Below are positions 22,760-36,242 of a stretch of DNA of 64,000 nt, piece by piece. Position numbers and translations under genes: made by a program. This DNA is from Paracyclopina nana (taxonomy: Eukaryota; Arthropoda; Copepoda; Cyclopoida; Cyclopettidae), in NCBI GenBank assembly GCA_019096065.1, contig JAGUCH010000004.1, positions 1,984,001 to 2,048,000 of the forward strand, written 5' to 3'. Numbering within the stretch: the first letter of the stretch is position 1; every line of letters starts with the position of its first letter. The notes under the pieces were generated by a model. The model was not told the origin of the DNA, searched no databases, and saw only the letters and a program-made list of their open reading frames with translations.

Positions 22760-23054
22760 TGTACTGGCTTCAATTATTTAGCTTTGTTTGAATTAAGGGA
22801 GTAGCTAAGTTAACGTGCCTCACTAGATTGACAGTTCATCTAGACTTCGTCAGCCACTCCTTAAATGTTCTGAAAGCTTACAATTTCTTAAATTCCAGCT
22901 CATAACTGGATTCTTTTCCAAACTTGGTACACAAAAGAAATTGAGACGAGAGTTGAGCCTTTTTGAAAAACTATATATATATGGTATATATCTAAGTTAA
23001 GCCTCAAATCAATATGTTCATTTCTTGAATGCTGCACAATAAATGCACATGAAA
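22760..23054. other. Spacer between the DEG/ENaC gene and NDC80
   Basis: 295 bp, AT-rich, with a short TA repeat near 22972-22990. It would contain the channel promoter and the NDC80 3' UTR. Nothing else is seen. Confidence 0.4.
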
Positions 23055-25170
23055 TCAAGTCGCACTTTCGTTCACTTCCTCTTCTCTTTTCTCGAGAGTC
23101 TTCTTCACTTCCTCTGCTTTTACTAAGCCAGCCTTAAATGCTTCATCTTTGAGCCGCAAACACTCTTGATACTTCTCAATGGCCAGTGCTCTTTTCTTCT
23201 CATGAAATTCTTTTTCAGCCAAACATTCCTTCTCGTAATCAGCCAAGTAGGCTTGAGCTTCCTTCCTGAAATCTTCCAACTCTATTTCGGCCACAACTTT
23301 ATCTTTGAGAGCTTCTTCTAATTGGACTTGTCGGTTACCTTGCTCTCTTCCCATCTTGGTCTGCCTTTTCAATAACGAGTCCATTTCGTCCTTGATGGCT
23401 TTGATCTTGGCCACAAACCTGCTCTCTTCACTTTTGATCTCCTCCAAGACTTGAGCTTTCTGCTTTCTCAATTTAGCCTCTTCCTCAACTGCCAATTGTT
23501 CCTCACTGACTTTCACCTCAATCTCGCGCTTGGTGAGCTTCAAGTTTTGCCTCAAATCCTTGAGGCTCTTCTCCCCTGAAGACAGCTCCTCCTTCTTGGC
23601 CACAAAAAGCTGGTGCAGTTTATTCGCCACCATTTGGTCGTTGGCTTCCGAGTTCAAGAATGCCATATCCCGAAGCTCGCGGGACACTTCTTGGTCCGAG
23701 AGGTCAATGAGCTTATGGCCAAACTGGCTCTTCTTCTTGTCAAGGTTGGCTATTAGGCTGGCAGTATTGTTCTCGATTTTCCACTTGATGTTTTCAGCCT
23801 CTGAAAGCTCGGCCTTTCTGTCTTCAAGCCGCCTCTTAATGGACATGATCATTTCTTCGAAGCGTAGAGTGGAATCTCTCGGATTAATCCCTTTGCTGCG
23901 GCAAATGTCCTCCAATTTCTCCATTTGAGCCTGTAGTTGCGCAAGCTTATGCTTCAGTGCTTCGATGGCCTCATGAGTAGCGGTCAACTCGGATTTCTTA
24001 GCCTTCAAACCCTGACGCTGCTGCTCGTAAAAGTCATCGAGACTTTTGATGTCAGCGAGAACTTCACCGTGTAGCTTTGTCAGCTTTTGCACTTCGCCGG
24101 AATCTAGCTTGAGCACTTCATTCTCCTTCTCAAGCTTCTCCAAGGTGAGCTCCAGCTGTTCCATGGTTTCAACTTTGATGCCGTGCGAGTCCATCAACTC
24201 CCAAAAGAGGTTGTTGAACTCATCGGAGAACTCGTCACGCCCAGCGTTGTACTCCTGATAGCAGGTGAGGAAGAAGTCGTGCTCGATCTCCGAAATGGAC
24301 TTCTTGTCATCGTCACCCATCGAGAAGCCATCGTTGTTGGGAAAGTTGATGACTTTGGAATTAGTGTAGCAATAGTCAGTGAGCTTGGACAGTGTAAGAA
24401 GGAAATGCAGCACACCCACCACGGTTCCCCATGAGGGTCCGCCCAACGTTTGGAAGTGCGAACTGGACAAGTTGCTCGGGTAATCGAGCTGTTTCATCAA
24501 TTCGGGAATCACTTTTTGCAGAGGCTTCTCGCGCTGTTCTGGCAATTTGTAGCCAGGATTAAGAAAGCCATAGAGATATTCAAATATTGACCTGTCAATT
24601 GAAAAAGGCCAGTTTAGAAGGCTTAGAAGGAGTTAATTAGCAGAGAACTCACCTGAAGTTGGACGTGGTGATGTGCTCAAAATCCTTGATGGACAAATTA
24701 GGAAACTGCTCAGTGCAAAACGAGACAAGGTCGCGGATCACCGTTCGCTGCCATTCTCGGTCATTGAGCGGTCGAGAATCTTTGGCATGACTCACTTGGC
24801 CTCCGTGAATCGAGGATCGTTTCCCCGTTGATTGTGGCATGTTGATCGATAGTTTGGATAAGGGCTGTCGCGATGACGGCGTGGCAGATGAGGAACGAGG
24901 GGTCTTGAAAGCACTGCCCATAACACCGAGAGCAGCGGACGAGACACTACGATCAAACATTGGAAATTTGTCAAAATTGTCAAAATGAAAATCTTACCGC
25001 AGGTGCGGCGGCTCCATTGACGAAGGCCTTTTGGAGCTGGTCGATGAGGTCCTCGGTTGAGGAAGCCTCGATCGCCGAGCTGCAGACCCGCCCGGGGCAG
25101 CAGGTGCTGCCGTGGACAGCCTTTGCGGCTTGAGGCTCGTATGAACCTTTCCCATTGATTTGCGGTTCAT
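23055..25170 (-). CDS. NDC80: Kinetochore protein NDC80/HEC1
   Basis: About 660 residues in three exons; human NDC80 has 642. It is the microtubule-binding subunit of the outer-kinetochore NDC80 complex. The ATG at 25170 opens a basic, Ser-rich tail (MNRKSMGKVHTSLKPQRLST), as expected for the Aurora-B-regulated N-terminus. The calponin-homology head has RPLNDREWQRTVIRDLVSF, SIFEYLYGFLNPGYKLPEQR and GGPSWGTVVGVLHFLL. The rest is a long coiled coil, for example LEKLEKENEVLKLDSGEVQK, running to the end; this would pair with NUF2. The second intron falls at TTSNF/SIFEY inside the CH fold. The frame further upstream has no ATG before 25170. Confidence 0.93.
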
Positions 25171-25415
25171 TCTGAAATCCTTTCGTTCGTTCACACCTTT
25201 ATTTTGCGCCAACCACGATTTCGTTGCCTAGTCAAGTTAGATTTGGCAGCTTTTTACGCGGGACGTTTCATTTTTGAAATGATGATTATTCAAAAACATC
25301 AAGGATCGAATTTTACCTCGAGCCACGCATAAATTCGCACAAGTTGAACAAATAGCCAGTTGTTGATGACAAAATCTTGCATTATTTATTTTCATAATAT
25401 TTTGAAGATCATCGC

Positions 25416-25745
25416 TTACGTGTAGTAAAGAGTTCTGGCTGGAATATTTGAACTTTGAGAAACAATTGTTGTGATGATTGCCTTAAAAATGTGACACTGC
25501 TTCCTCACATATTTTGGCGCATAATTTGATTTGACCCGAATTGCACCTTCGTTGCTCACTTCAACCAAAACCCAAATCTGCGCCCGAATACTTGCTTCGC
25601 AATTCTCATGTCTTAAAGCGAGATCTAGGGTTGTGCTTCCATTGAGTTTAGTCATATCGGACAAATCATCCAGGATTGCTCCCCGCCTTGGACACCTAGC
25701 ATGGAAGCTAACTTGCACGACTTGTCCGCTTTTGGCACGGTACAT
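25416..25745 (-). CDS. Small uncharacterised open reading frame, 109 codons
   Basis: A single-exon frame from ATG 25745 to 25416, beginning MYRAKSGQVVQVSFHARCP and containing LNGSTTLDLALRHENCEASI. I do not recognise it. Length, composition and its place in a spacer do not prove that it is coding. It could be a small OB-fold-like or orphan protein, or chance. An upstream exon cannot be excluded. Confidence 0.3.
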   Translation of the reverse strand: MYRAKSGQVVQVSFHARCPRRGAILDDLSDMTKLNGSTTLDLALRHENCEASIRAQIWVLVEVSNEGAIRVKSNYAPKYVRKQCHIFKAIITTIVSQSSNIPARTLYYT

Positions 25746-27053
25746 TGGGTGACACTTGACAAAGCTGTTAATACGACTTTTTTGAACTTGACGGCGCGAA
25801 ATTTTGAATTTTTATATATTAAACAAATATATTAAAATTTAATTCTTTGCTCTTGTATTTTAAGCCTGTTTAATTAACAAAGTGGGTACAAAAAAAGAAA
25901 AACTAGATTTAGGAGTCCACAATGTGGACAGCAGGGAGCGGGCGTTTTAAAAGTTCTTACCTTGGCTTAAAGCGCTCCATAGGCTAATATTCGTACTTTA
26001 ATTCAGTACCAAAATGCCATTGAAGCAAAGATCAAAATGAGCAAATATCTGTAGGCCAGTTTAGCACTATTTGAGCCATTCATCTCTACAAAGTCAATAG
26101 CTTTGCTATGTAGTTATGGGGGGCAATCACTTCTCCCCGGCTCCATTAAAAAAAATTAAGATGTCCATTTGAAAAGTACACAGAATTGGCCGTTTTTTGG
26201 TAGGTGGTCGGAAAAGGGCAGTTGTAGTTTTTAAAATAGTCTGAAAATTGTTGTAAAATTGTGTGTGAAAACGGCCTCTTGTAAGTCTCTAAATTATACC
26301 AGAGACTTAGATTATACCAAATGAGCAGTTTTCATTGCTAGGAAATTTTCCCAAAAAAGAAGCTGAAAGTTGGTGGCAAAATGAGAATTTGGCGATTTGG
26401 CAGAATTTTTCATGCACGTGAAAACAGCTTTTTGAACCTCTGTGCACCCCAAGAAGACTACTTTTTATATTTAGAATTCAGTTAACAATTTTACCTGTCA
26501 ACTGGACTTTGCTACAAAGAGGTCAACTCGCATTCAGTACGCTACTTGTCACCCGGTAACTTCTATTGATAAGATCAATTTTCATTGGTCCTTAATTCTC
26601 TAATCTGATTGGTTCCGTCAATTTTTGCCTTTTGACCGTGTCAGAATGATTTGTGGGAGCCGGCGCGCTACGCGCGCCCGCTCCCAAAAGTTATCCCTGG
26701 GCAAGCTGGGGCCCGAGGGCAAAACCCTTTGGTACAGTGACTATATCCTAGGCCGGGGTAGACCTTCCAAATGGCCCTAAACATATTTTCAGAAAGCTCT
26801 TGGGTCTTCTGAATGGATTCTTCAAGGAGTCAGTCAGTGGCCCTTAATAAAAAGCAATTATGATTTTTGAGCCACTGTGCCCACGAAAGGCTCATATCAT
26901 TAGTCTCTTGCTTAGAGGCAGAGACTTAGTAATCTAAGTCTCTGGATTAGAGACCTCTGCTTAGAGGTATGTTTTACGTCATTGGCCTCTTATTTTGAGA
27001 GCCAGGTAATACCATGAAATAAAAGGCCGCAGTCCATCAGTGGAAGCGCTAGG
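25746..27053. repeat. Repeat-rich intergenic spacer
   Basis: 1.3 kb without a gene. It contains GGGAGCGGGCG at 25934-25944 and its inverse CGCCCGCTCCC at 26675-26685. A strong GC hairpin lies at 26655-26685. A family of AGAGACTTAG/CTAAGTCTCT words occurs near 26283-26310 and 26901-26972. This looks like degenerate or non-autonomous repeat DNA. No coding capacity is seen. Confidence 0.5.
26655..26685. repeat. GC-rich hairpin
   Basis: GGGAGCCGGCGCGC, a 3-nt loop (TAC), then GCGCGCCCGCTCCC: 13 of 14 bases pair. It stands out in AT-rich DNA. It could be a hairpin end of a mobile element, but no partner end is identified. Confidence 0.6.
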
Positions 27054-28132
27054 ATGAAGATTCTTTTAGAGGCCTCATCATGTGTGCAGTCTTTGGACAC
27101 TACCCAATCTTGTATAGCCATTTTGATGTGGCTCCTGATTCAAATTCCTGGTAACTTTATGCAATTTGGGCTGATAATGTTAGAAAAGTATGGTTGGGAT
27201 CCCTTGAAACGGAGAATCACTGATCAGGTTACTTATTTAGTCTGTAAAATAGAAGAAAGTAATGCGGCAACATTTTTTTTCATGCAGCTCTACTCAAGTG
27301 GATTTAGTACTGTAATTCTTGCGAATCTGAGCGTAGCCAACATAACTATGTTGAGAGCATTAGGGTTCATCAATGTGGGCTTCACTTTGGCCTTTTTTCT
27401 TTCTTCTATGATTAGCTTTGTTCTAGTCATTTTGGCCATGATCATCATTGAAACTGTCATTTTGAGGTACTTAATCGAGTTTGTGTGGAAACGAGTACTT
27501 CCAATCAATGACGCGTACTTTGTCCGCTTCTTCACTACTGTGAATATTCTTGCTGGAGTTCTAGTTAGCTTAACCAGATTTGGCACCGGAGAAACGGCAG
27601 AAACACTGTCTAGGTTTCAGGGAATACACCCAGCCATGCAGTATTCATCACCTGTACTGATGCTCAAGTAAGTAATTGGTATTTGCTTGCAACGCTGAAA
27701 AAACATTTTAAGATGGCTTTCTTTTTTAGGATACCATTAATGCTGATGATGACTGCAATTATATTGATGGTTTTGTTGCATCTCCGAAAATGCATTCAGA
27801 AGCTGTGCATCATTATTTGGAAGAAGAAGTCATTAAGCGTAGAATTGAAGAATTCGGCACACAAAGTCTTCAATAACCACCATGCCAATCCAGAAGTAAT
27901 TCATTACACTGCTGCTGTTGTATCAGGCTTACTCATGACCCTGCCTATTCTTCCCGTTTTATACCATTATACACAGTTGATGAGCTCTGACATACCCTGC
28001 CATGATCAAAATATGATTCTAGCAGATTTGCTTCCTCATTTTGCTATTTCCGTAGTCATCCCCAGCATCATTTACTGCAGCAATGCTGCACTTAGGAAAT
28101 TTGTGAAATCGTTCCCTTACACTAATGTTTAG
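27054..28132 (+). CDS. Orphan seven-helix receptor-like membrane protein
   Basis: Two exons (27054-27667 and 27730-28132) give about 338 residues. Seven hydrophobic segments are visible, beginning CIAILMWLLIQIPGNFMQF and including LGFINVGFTLAFFLSSMISF, then VILAMIIIETVILRYLIEF, VRFFTTVNILAGVLVSLT, IPLMLMMTAIILMVLLHLRK, VVSGLLMTLPILPVLYHY and LPHFAISVVIPSIIYCSNA. After TM1 comes a WDPLKRRITDQ loop, a pattern I associate with lineage-expanded invertebrate orphan receptors. There is no DRY or NPxxY motif. Ligand and signalling are unknown. Confidence 0.65.
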
Positions 28133-28560
28133 ACTACGTAATTTGAAATACACAAATACTGACAATGCTAGCTTCCAAAATACTGTGATTTGTTATAGCA
28201 AACATAGGGCATTTTTCAAACAAACAGAGCAAGCATTCTCAAATGCTTCACAGATTTTTAACGGCAGCAATTTTGAGCTTAATCTTAATTCTAGGTTCGT
28301 AATCATCTCATTTTACTTCATAACCTAATGAATGGGAGAAATGTGATGATATCTTCAATAACCTAGGAATTTCAAAATTTCATAAGACGCAAATATTTTT
28401 TTGTAACTAAGCAAAAAAGTGTTCCGGTCGAAATGAGCAAGGATGGGTAGAATCCAAGGTATCTGGATAAAACCAGATTCGCAGCAGAAAAAAAGAGGCT
28501 AGAACGGGTTTTTTATGCTTCAAGTGACAGATTACCAGATAAGATCATAAGCGCATTTAT
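28133..28560. other. Spacer between the orphan receptor and PMPCA
   Basis: 428 bp holding the 3' flanks of two convergent genes. AT-rich; no gene or repeat recognised. Confidence 0.4.
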
Positions 28561-30198
28561 TCATCGAAATAGTGAAAACCGTTTGCGCTTAGGCATAAGC
28601 CCCTTTTTATCCAATAGACCAAGTTCAATGTCGGAAAAATCCGGGAGCTCTTTTAGGTCACCTATGGCAGCCACAGATGGCTTGGAAGCGAGCATTTTGG
28701 CAGCTATCCTATTGATGTCAGCCACGGTGACTTCGTTAATTTTCTGAATGTACTTCTCGGGGTCTTCTCGTTTCCCCTGGGCCAAGACTTGCCTTGCAAT
28801 GTCCTCAAAGATGACTGGACGGCTCTCAAGGTTCATGAGAAGCATAGACTTGAGCTGCGTTTTTGCTCGGTTGAATTCAACCTTGTCTATGTCCCGAGTA
28901 AGCATGGCCAGCTCGTGAACAATCACCTGGGCCATGCTGGCAAGTTGGGTTGGATGAGCAGAGGAATTGATGCAGAAGATGCCAGTGTCTGAATAGGCAT
29001 GATTGAAGGCGGTTGCTGAGTACATCCAGTGGTACTTGTTCAAAACATGAGTGTACAGTCTGGTGTACATGCCTTTTCCTGGGCCTCCAGCTGAAAACGA
29101 GCCACCTCCACCCATGAGCATGTTTAACACGCAAAAAGGGATAAAGTCAGGGTGCTGGTGTGACACACTCTCCAAGCCTATAACAAGATGAGCCAATTCT
29201 GGCATGGGGGTTGGTCCTAGGCTGGCATTGGATAAGTCCTTGGGAATTGTGACGAGGCCTCCTGTGTATTGCGCTACTGATTTGTCCACGTGCACTTTCC
29301 CCCCAATGCTCTCATTATGCCACGTGGGTTTGGCATCGACAAAATATCTCTGAAAATATGGACATCATGAGAAAAAATCCACATTGAGTAGTAAGTAAGC
29401 TAGTAAAGCTACCTGAGCAAATTCGCAGAGCTGATCATGATCAACACCAACGCCTGCCAAAACCATTCGATCGGGAGAGTGATAGCTTTTCAGGTAGGTC
29501 ATCAGAGTCTGCCTTTCGATGGAGTTGATATTTTCAGAGGGGCACATCTTAGGCAGCCCCAGAGTGTTCTTGCTGAACGCGGCAGCATGAATGGCCTCAA
29601 CTAGCAACGGCTCCTGATCAGGCCTCAAGTTTGCATCTTCCAGCTCGTACTGAATAGCCATTCTTGATACCTCAAGCTCTTCTTCGTGGATCTTTGGCCT
29701 CAAGACGACCTCTCCAAGAATATCAACTGTCGCTTCCAGTCCTCGACTGTCAACTGAGGCTGCATACAAAAACGTGTCCCTCGTTGACTGACAGTCGCAA
29801 ATTCCTCCATAGAGCTCAAGCTTCTTGAGAATTTCATCCTTATTTTCAAACTTTTGTGTGGCACCAAACGCTAGCTTCTCGAGGAAATGGGAAACGCCAG
29901 AAGGATAGGCGACTTCATAACGAGCCCCAGAATCGATGCACACGCCCACTGTGCAAAATTGTCCAAATTTCGGCTCGGAAGCAACTCTGAGGCCGTTTGA
30001 CAACGTTGTCACTTGAGTTTTGGTCTCGAATTTCGGCTTTTCGAGATATTTTGCTTGCGGTAGATCGGGGAGAGGATCACTCAACGAAATTGTGGCTAAC
30101 GCGGGCTTCACATACTTGTCTGAGCTGAGCGACCGTCTGACAAGTAGACTAGATCTCAATGCTTGCAAAGAGGAGCGTTTTGTCGCTTGGAAGGCCAT
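28561..30198 (-). CDS. PMPCA: Mitochondrial-processing peptidase subunit alpha
   Basis: About 525 residues in two exons, matching the human length. The alpha subunit binds presequences for cleavage by the beta subunit in the mitochondrial matrix. The N-terminus ([20 protein letters not shown]) is an Arg/Ser-rich mitochondrial targeting sequence. The M16 fold appears as [20 protein letters not shown] and [13 protein letters not shown], where the catalytic HxxEH motif is absent as expected for alpha. The alpha-specific glycine-rich loop reads [21 protein letters not shown] hAT-type MITE sits 50 bp upstream of the ATG, and a GTAAACA core lies just beyond it. Confidence 0.94.
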
Positions 30199-30239
30199 TT
30201 TTCGGTCTGGCCTTCCTCACACCCAGATTATAATGCGTT

Positions 30240-30247
30240 GCAGATTG
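30240..30247 (+). repeat. Left target-site duplication of the MITE
   Basis: GCAGATTG immediately before the left terminal repeat; identical to 30742-30749. Confidence 0.9.
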
Positions 30248-30741
30248 TAGAGGTGTATCGGGCTCAGGCCCGAGCCCGAAAGCCCGATACCAATTTCTGG
30301 CCCGAGCTAAATAAGACCCCAGCCCGAGCCCGACTCGGGCCGATTTACAGAAAGCCCGAAAAAGCCCGAAGTCATTTTCAAAAAGCCCGAAGTGGCCCGA
30401 ATGACATTTTTTAAAAATTCAAAAACTTGTTCAAAATCAGAAAAACAATTGCTCCAGATTGTGAGCTTTAATATTGAGTTTGATTGTTAAGTATCCCTTC
30501 ATTTGCATAACCTTCAGTAATTGATGAGAATTTCATAACAATAAAGTGATTTTTATTCAGATTTTTCCTGAAAAATTGTAGATTTTGTCTCGGCCCGAAA
30601 AGCCCGTAACATTTTTTGACTGGCCCGAAAAAGCCCGAAGCCTGAAAAAAAAGTTCAGGCCCGGCCCGACCCGACCCGAGTAATTTTTTAAAAGCCCGAG
30701 CCCGACCCGAGCCCGACATTTCTTGGCCCGATACACCTCTA
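30248..30741. mobile_element. hAT-type MITE with perfect 8-bp target duplication
   Basis: A 494-bp non-coding element with 16-bp perfect terminal inverted repeats (TAGAGGTGTATCGGGC ... GCCCGATACACCTCTA). It is flanked by the direct repeat GCAGATTG. Eight-base duplications and TAGAGGTG-like ends fit the hAT superfamily. The outer parts are filled with GCCCGA/TCGGGC words and the centre is AT-rich. The perfect ends and duplication argue for a fairly recent insertion. It lies between the CDC5L stop and the PMPCA start. Confidence 0.92.
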
Positions 30742-30749
30742 GCAGATTG
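30742..30749 (+). repeat. Right target-site duplication of the MITE
   Basis: GCAGATTG immediately after the right terminal repeat. Confidence 0.9.
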
Positions 30750-30860
30750 GTAAACAAAAAATCAAAACAAACCTCATGGTGTTTTGACGGAAAAACAATA
30801 ATCGGCCTTCGCGCAACCTTTTAGCGAGAACAACTTTTTCGTTTATTCTAATGTGCACAT

Positions 30861-33836
<2,976 letters not shown>

Positions 33837-35571
33837 ATGTCTGTTCAAGATCACCATGAAATGGACCCCATGCAACGTCCACCGGACTCCATGCAGCACC
33901 AGCAAAGTGTCTACCCTCAACACCAATATTACGGACAGCAGCAATATGACCCTAATTATGCTGCAATGCATCATGACTACGGTATGCAACAACAACAGCA
34001 GTGGTATCCTCAACAGCAGCAGCAGCAGCAACAACAACAACAGCAGCAGCAGCATTATCAGTATAGAATGCCTCAGCAGGACCAATATCAGCAGTATCAT
34101 AGCCAAATGAACTCCTATGGTATGCAAATGGACAAGACAAGTGCTTGGCCCCATCAACAAACGCCGCAAATTCAGCAGACGCCACACAATCCTGAGCACG
34201 TTCAGCCACCTGCTCCGACTGCTATGGTAGCTGAACAGCTACCATCACAGCCTATGACCAAAAAGTCCTCATCGGCATCTCCCTTAAAAAAGTCTGAAGC
34301 CAAAAAGAAGATTTCCAAGCCAAAGTTGAAAAGCAAAGTTGCTGGTATTAAAAGTAGCCCCAAAGTCAGTGGAACATCGTTCAAGGGCACTAAGCTTGTT
34401 GCAGCGAAAAAGCGTCCTGGCGAAAAGAAGAAGACACTTTCTGACATAGAGGAAGATGACAAGAACGACTTGAGCAAGTACACTGACGAAAATGTGAAAG
34501 AAGTCGTACTGCGCATGAAAAAGGGCTGCGAATGCAATGACACTTGCTTTAAAGGTATGCCATAAGTATGTAAGGAAAGCTGAATTTTCGCACGATTTTC
34601 TTTCTAGCTTTTGACCCAGAGCTTGTTCTAAAGCATCGGTTATGCATTGAGGAGCTGACCAAAACTGAACATGACATGTACTTGATGGGTGTTATGATGG
34701 CCTGCCTAGAGGGACAGCTGGAAATGGGGAAAAAATCGACTGAACGGCAGAAACTAAGAGCTAGATATAGGTTTTTGGTGAGTTGTAAATCCCAAATAGT
34801 ATTAATGTAAAATGGCTAACGGTTATCATAATCATCAGGGTAAAGAGGTTTGCGTGAACGCTTTTTTGTACTTGGAAAATACAACTTTCCACCAGCTGAA
34901 AACGATCCGCAAGCATATGATGGATCATGGAGTGTCACCTCGCACTCATGGAAATCACGGCAAAATTCCGCACAACACATTCTCCTTTGACACCTATCAG
35001 CTCGCCACACGCTTCCTAGAGGCCTACATGGAAAAGCATGGACGCGAGGACAAGAAAAGTAAAACGCATTTGGTTCGCATGCCTAAAAATGTGACCTACA
35101 AAACCCTTCACGATGCTTACCATGCTTATGGAGTAGAGCTAAATGAGCCAAGTAAGACACTTTTATTTTGCTGACTGCTTTCTACTTTTTTTTATTTGCA
35201 AATCGTGCTTAAACTAGATTCGCAAATGTTTACCCATGCAGCCAGGTTTATGTACATTTTAGCACTTTGTCTTGATGGTTAAGGCTGTCAAGGACTGCAG
35301 TGAATCAACTTTTGAAATGATGGCAAAAAGTGCCTAATGAGTGAGAAAGCTAGACTTAGCATAACATGTTGTTGACACACAAAAGTACCACTATAATTCA
35401 AGGTTTTTTCTCCCCTCCTATTTTCCAGGCAACAAAATCATGGGTTACTCGACGTTTCGCAGCTTTATAAAGGAACGGTTTCCCCAGCTTAAATTTGATT
35501 CTTCGAATGTGCCAAATTCACAGTCATCCAAAATGCCAGTAGCTCCAAAGATCGAAAACAATCTTGATTGA
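33837..35571 (+). CDS. PolyQ protein with a conserved HGN-K-x-PHN module, uncharacterised
   Basis: Four exons, about 455 residues, ATG at 33837. The first 90 residues are Gln/Tyr/Met-rich, including 14 consecutive Gln (CAG/CAA mixed, 34011-34052). A Lys-rich basic stretch follows (KKSEAKKKISKPKLKSKVAG), probably nuclear. The C-terminal 220 residues form a folded region: MKKGCECNDTCFKAF, RYRFLGKEVCVNAFLYLE, then HMMDHGVSPRTHGNHGKIPH. This pattern (cysteine cluster, then a His-Gly-Asn/Pro-His-Asn segment) resembles a widespread but uncharacterised metazoan family also met in transposon-rich genomes. Exon phases join cleanly at 34554, 34779 and about 35150. Function is unknown; a domesticated element-derived protein is possible. 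Confidence 0.75.
34011..34052 (+). repeat. CAG/CAA polyglutamine tract
   Basis: Fourteen in-frame Gln codons interrupted by four CAA in the middle. It is coding sequence inside the polyQ gene. Confidence 0.9.
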
Positions 35572-35998
35572 CCTGACCTTAATTACTATGCACCTTTCAA
35601 ACTATTCATTCTGAAAATATACCAAACTGTTGATATCTGTCAGGCTTTCATTTTAGTAGCCATTATTACCTATTCAAAACGCAACAGTCACAAAAAGTGC
35701 TAAGGACTTCCCCTGTACAATGAAAACAATCAGTGTTTGGAATTAACAATCATTCTTTCTTAAAAAAGCCTTTCATTGTGAAGAACAATAGGGACTCGGA
35801 GCAAAGGTATATGCGTTAAATTTAAAATGGCTTGACGTCACATTCTCGGGAGTGCAGATGGCCAAACGACCATTTAATTTTATCCCAATTTAAGCCCAAA
35901 AGTGGCATCTAGTTCAATAAAAGGATCCGCTTTTGTTGCTTATTCAAATATTGAAATATTGGCCGATTTCTATGTCCCTACTCAAAACCAAGGTAGCG
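35572..35998. other. Spacer downstream of the polyQ gene
   Basis: Non-coding 3' flank. AT-rich; no clear gene. It leads into the ODAD4 promoter. Confidence 0.4.
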
Positions 35999-36051
35999 AG
36001 CGGAAGTGTAAACAAAGACTCATGCAGGATCAGCGGAAGTGTAAACAAAGA
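35999..36051 (+). promoter_or_regulatory. Duplicated ETS-like plus forkhead-like sites upstream of ODAD4
   Basis: The 20-bp unit AGCGGAAGTGTAAACAAAGA occurs twice, at 35999-36018 and 36032-36051 (33-bp period). Each unit contains CGGAAGTG (ETS-type core) fused to TGTAAACA (forkhead consensus). It lies 190-245 bp upstream of a motile-cilium gene. FOXJ1 is the known forkhead regulator of such genes in vertebrates. Site identity is seen in the sequence; binding is inferred. Confidence 0.6.
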
Positions 36052-36242
36052 AAGATTGGCGGAAAAAATATGCATCGAGGACTGTTATTGGTAAAAAATT
36101 GCTATTGTGGCTTGCATTTTTAGCTGGAATCGAGGAAGTTGTGTGTTTTTGCGTGCCATAAAAGCTACCCCTTTTAAGAGATTGCACGCAACAGTTTTCC
36201 TCGGACCCTTGGCAATACGCTGTAAGCTTTTAAGCGTGCAAC

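Noticed and set aside
25170-25212. Longer N-terminus for NDC80
   Set aside because: The upstream codons begin with TTG, not ATG; the first ATG is at 25170.
26655-26685. Bacterial-type intrinsic terminator
   Set aside because: GC hairpin with no U tract, in animal DNA; more likely repeat-derived.
34011-34052. PolyQ tract as an assembly artefact
   Set aside because: It is interrupted by CAA codons, stays in frame and is flanked by Q/Y-rich coding sequence on both sides.
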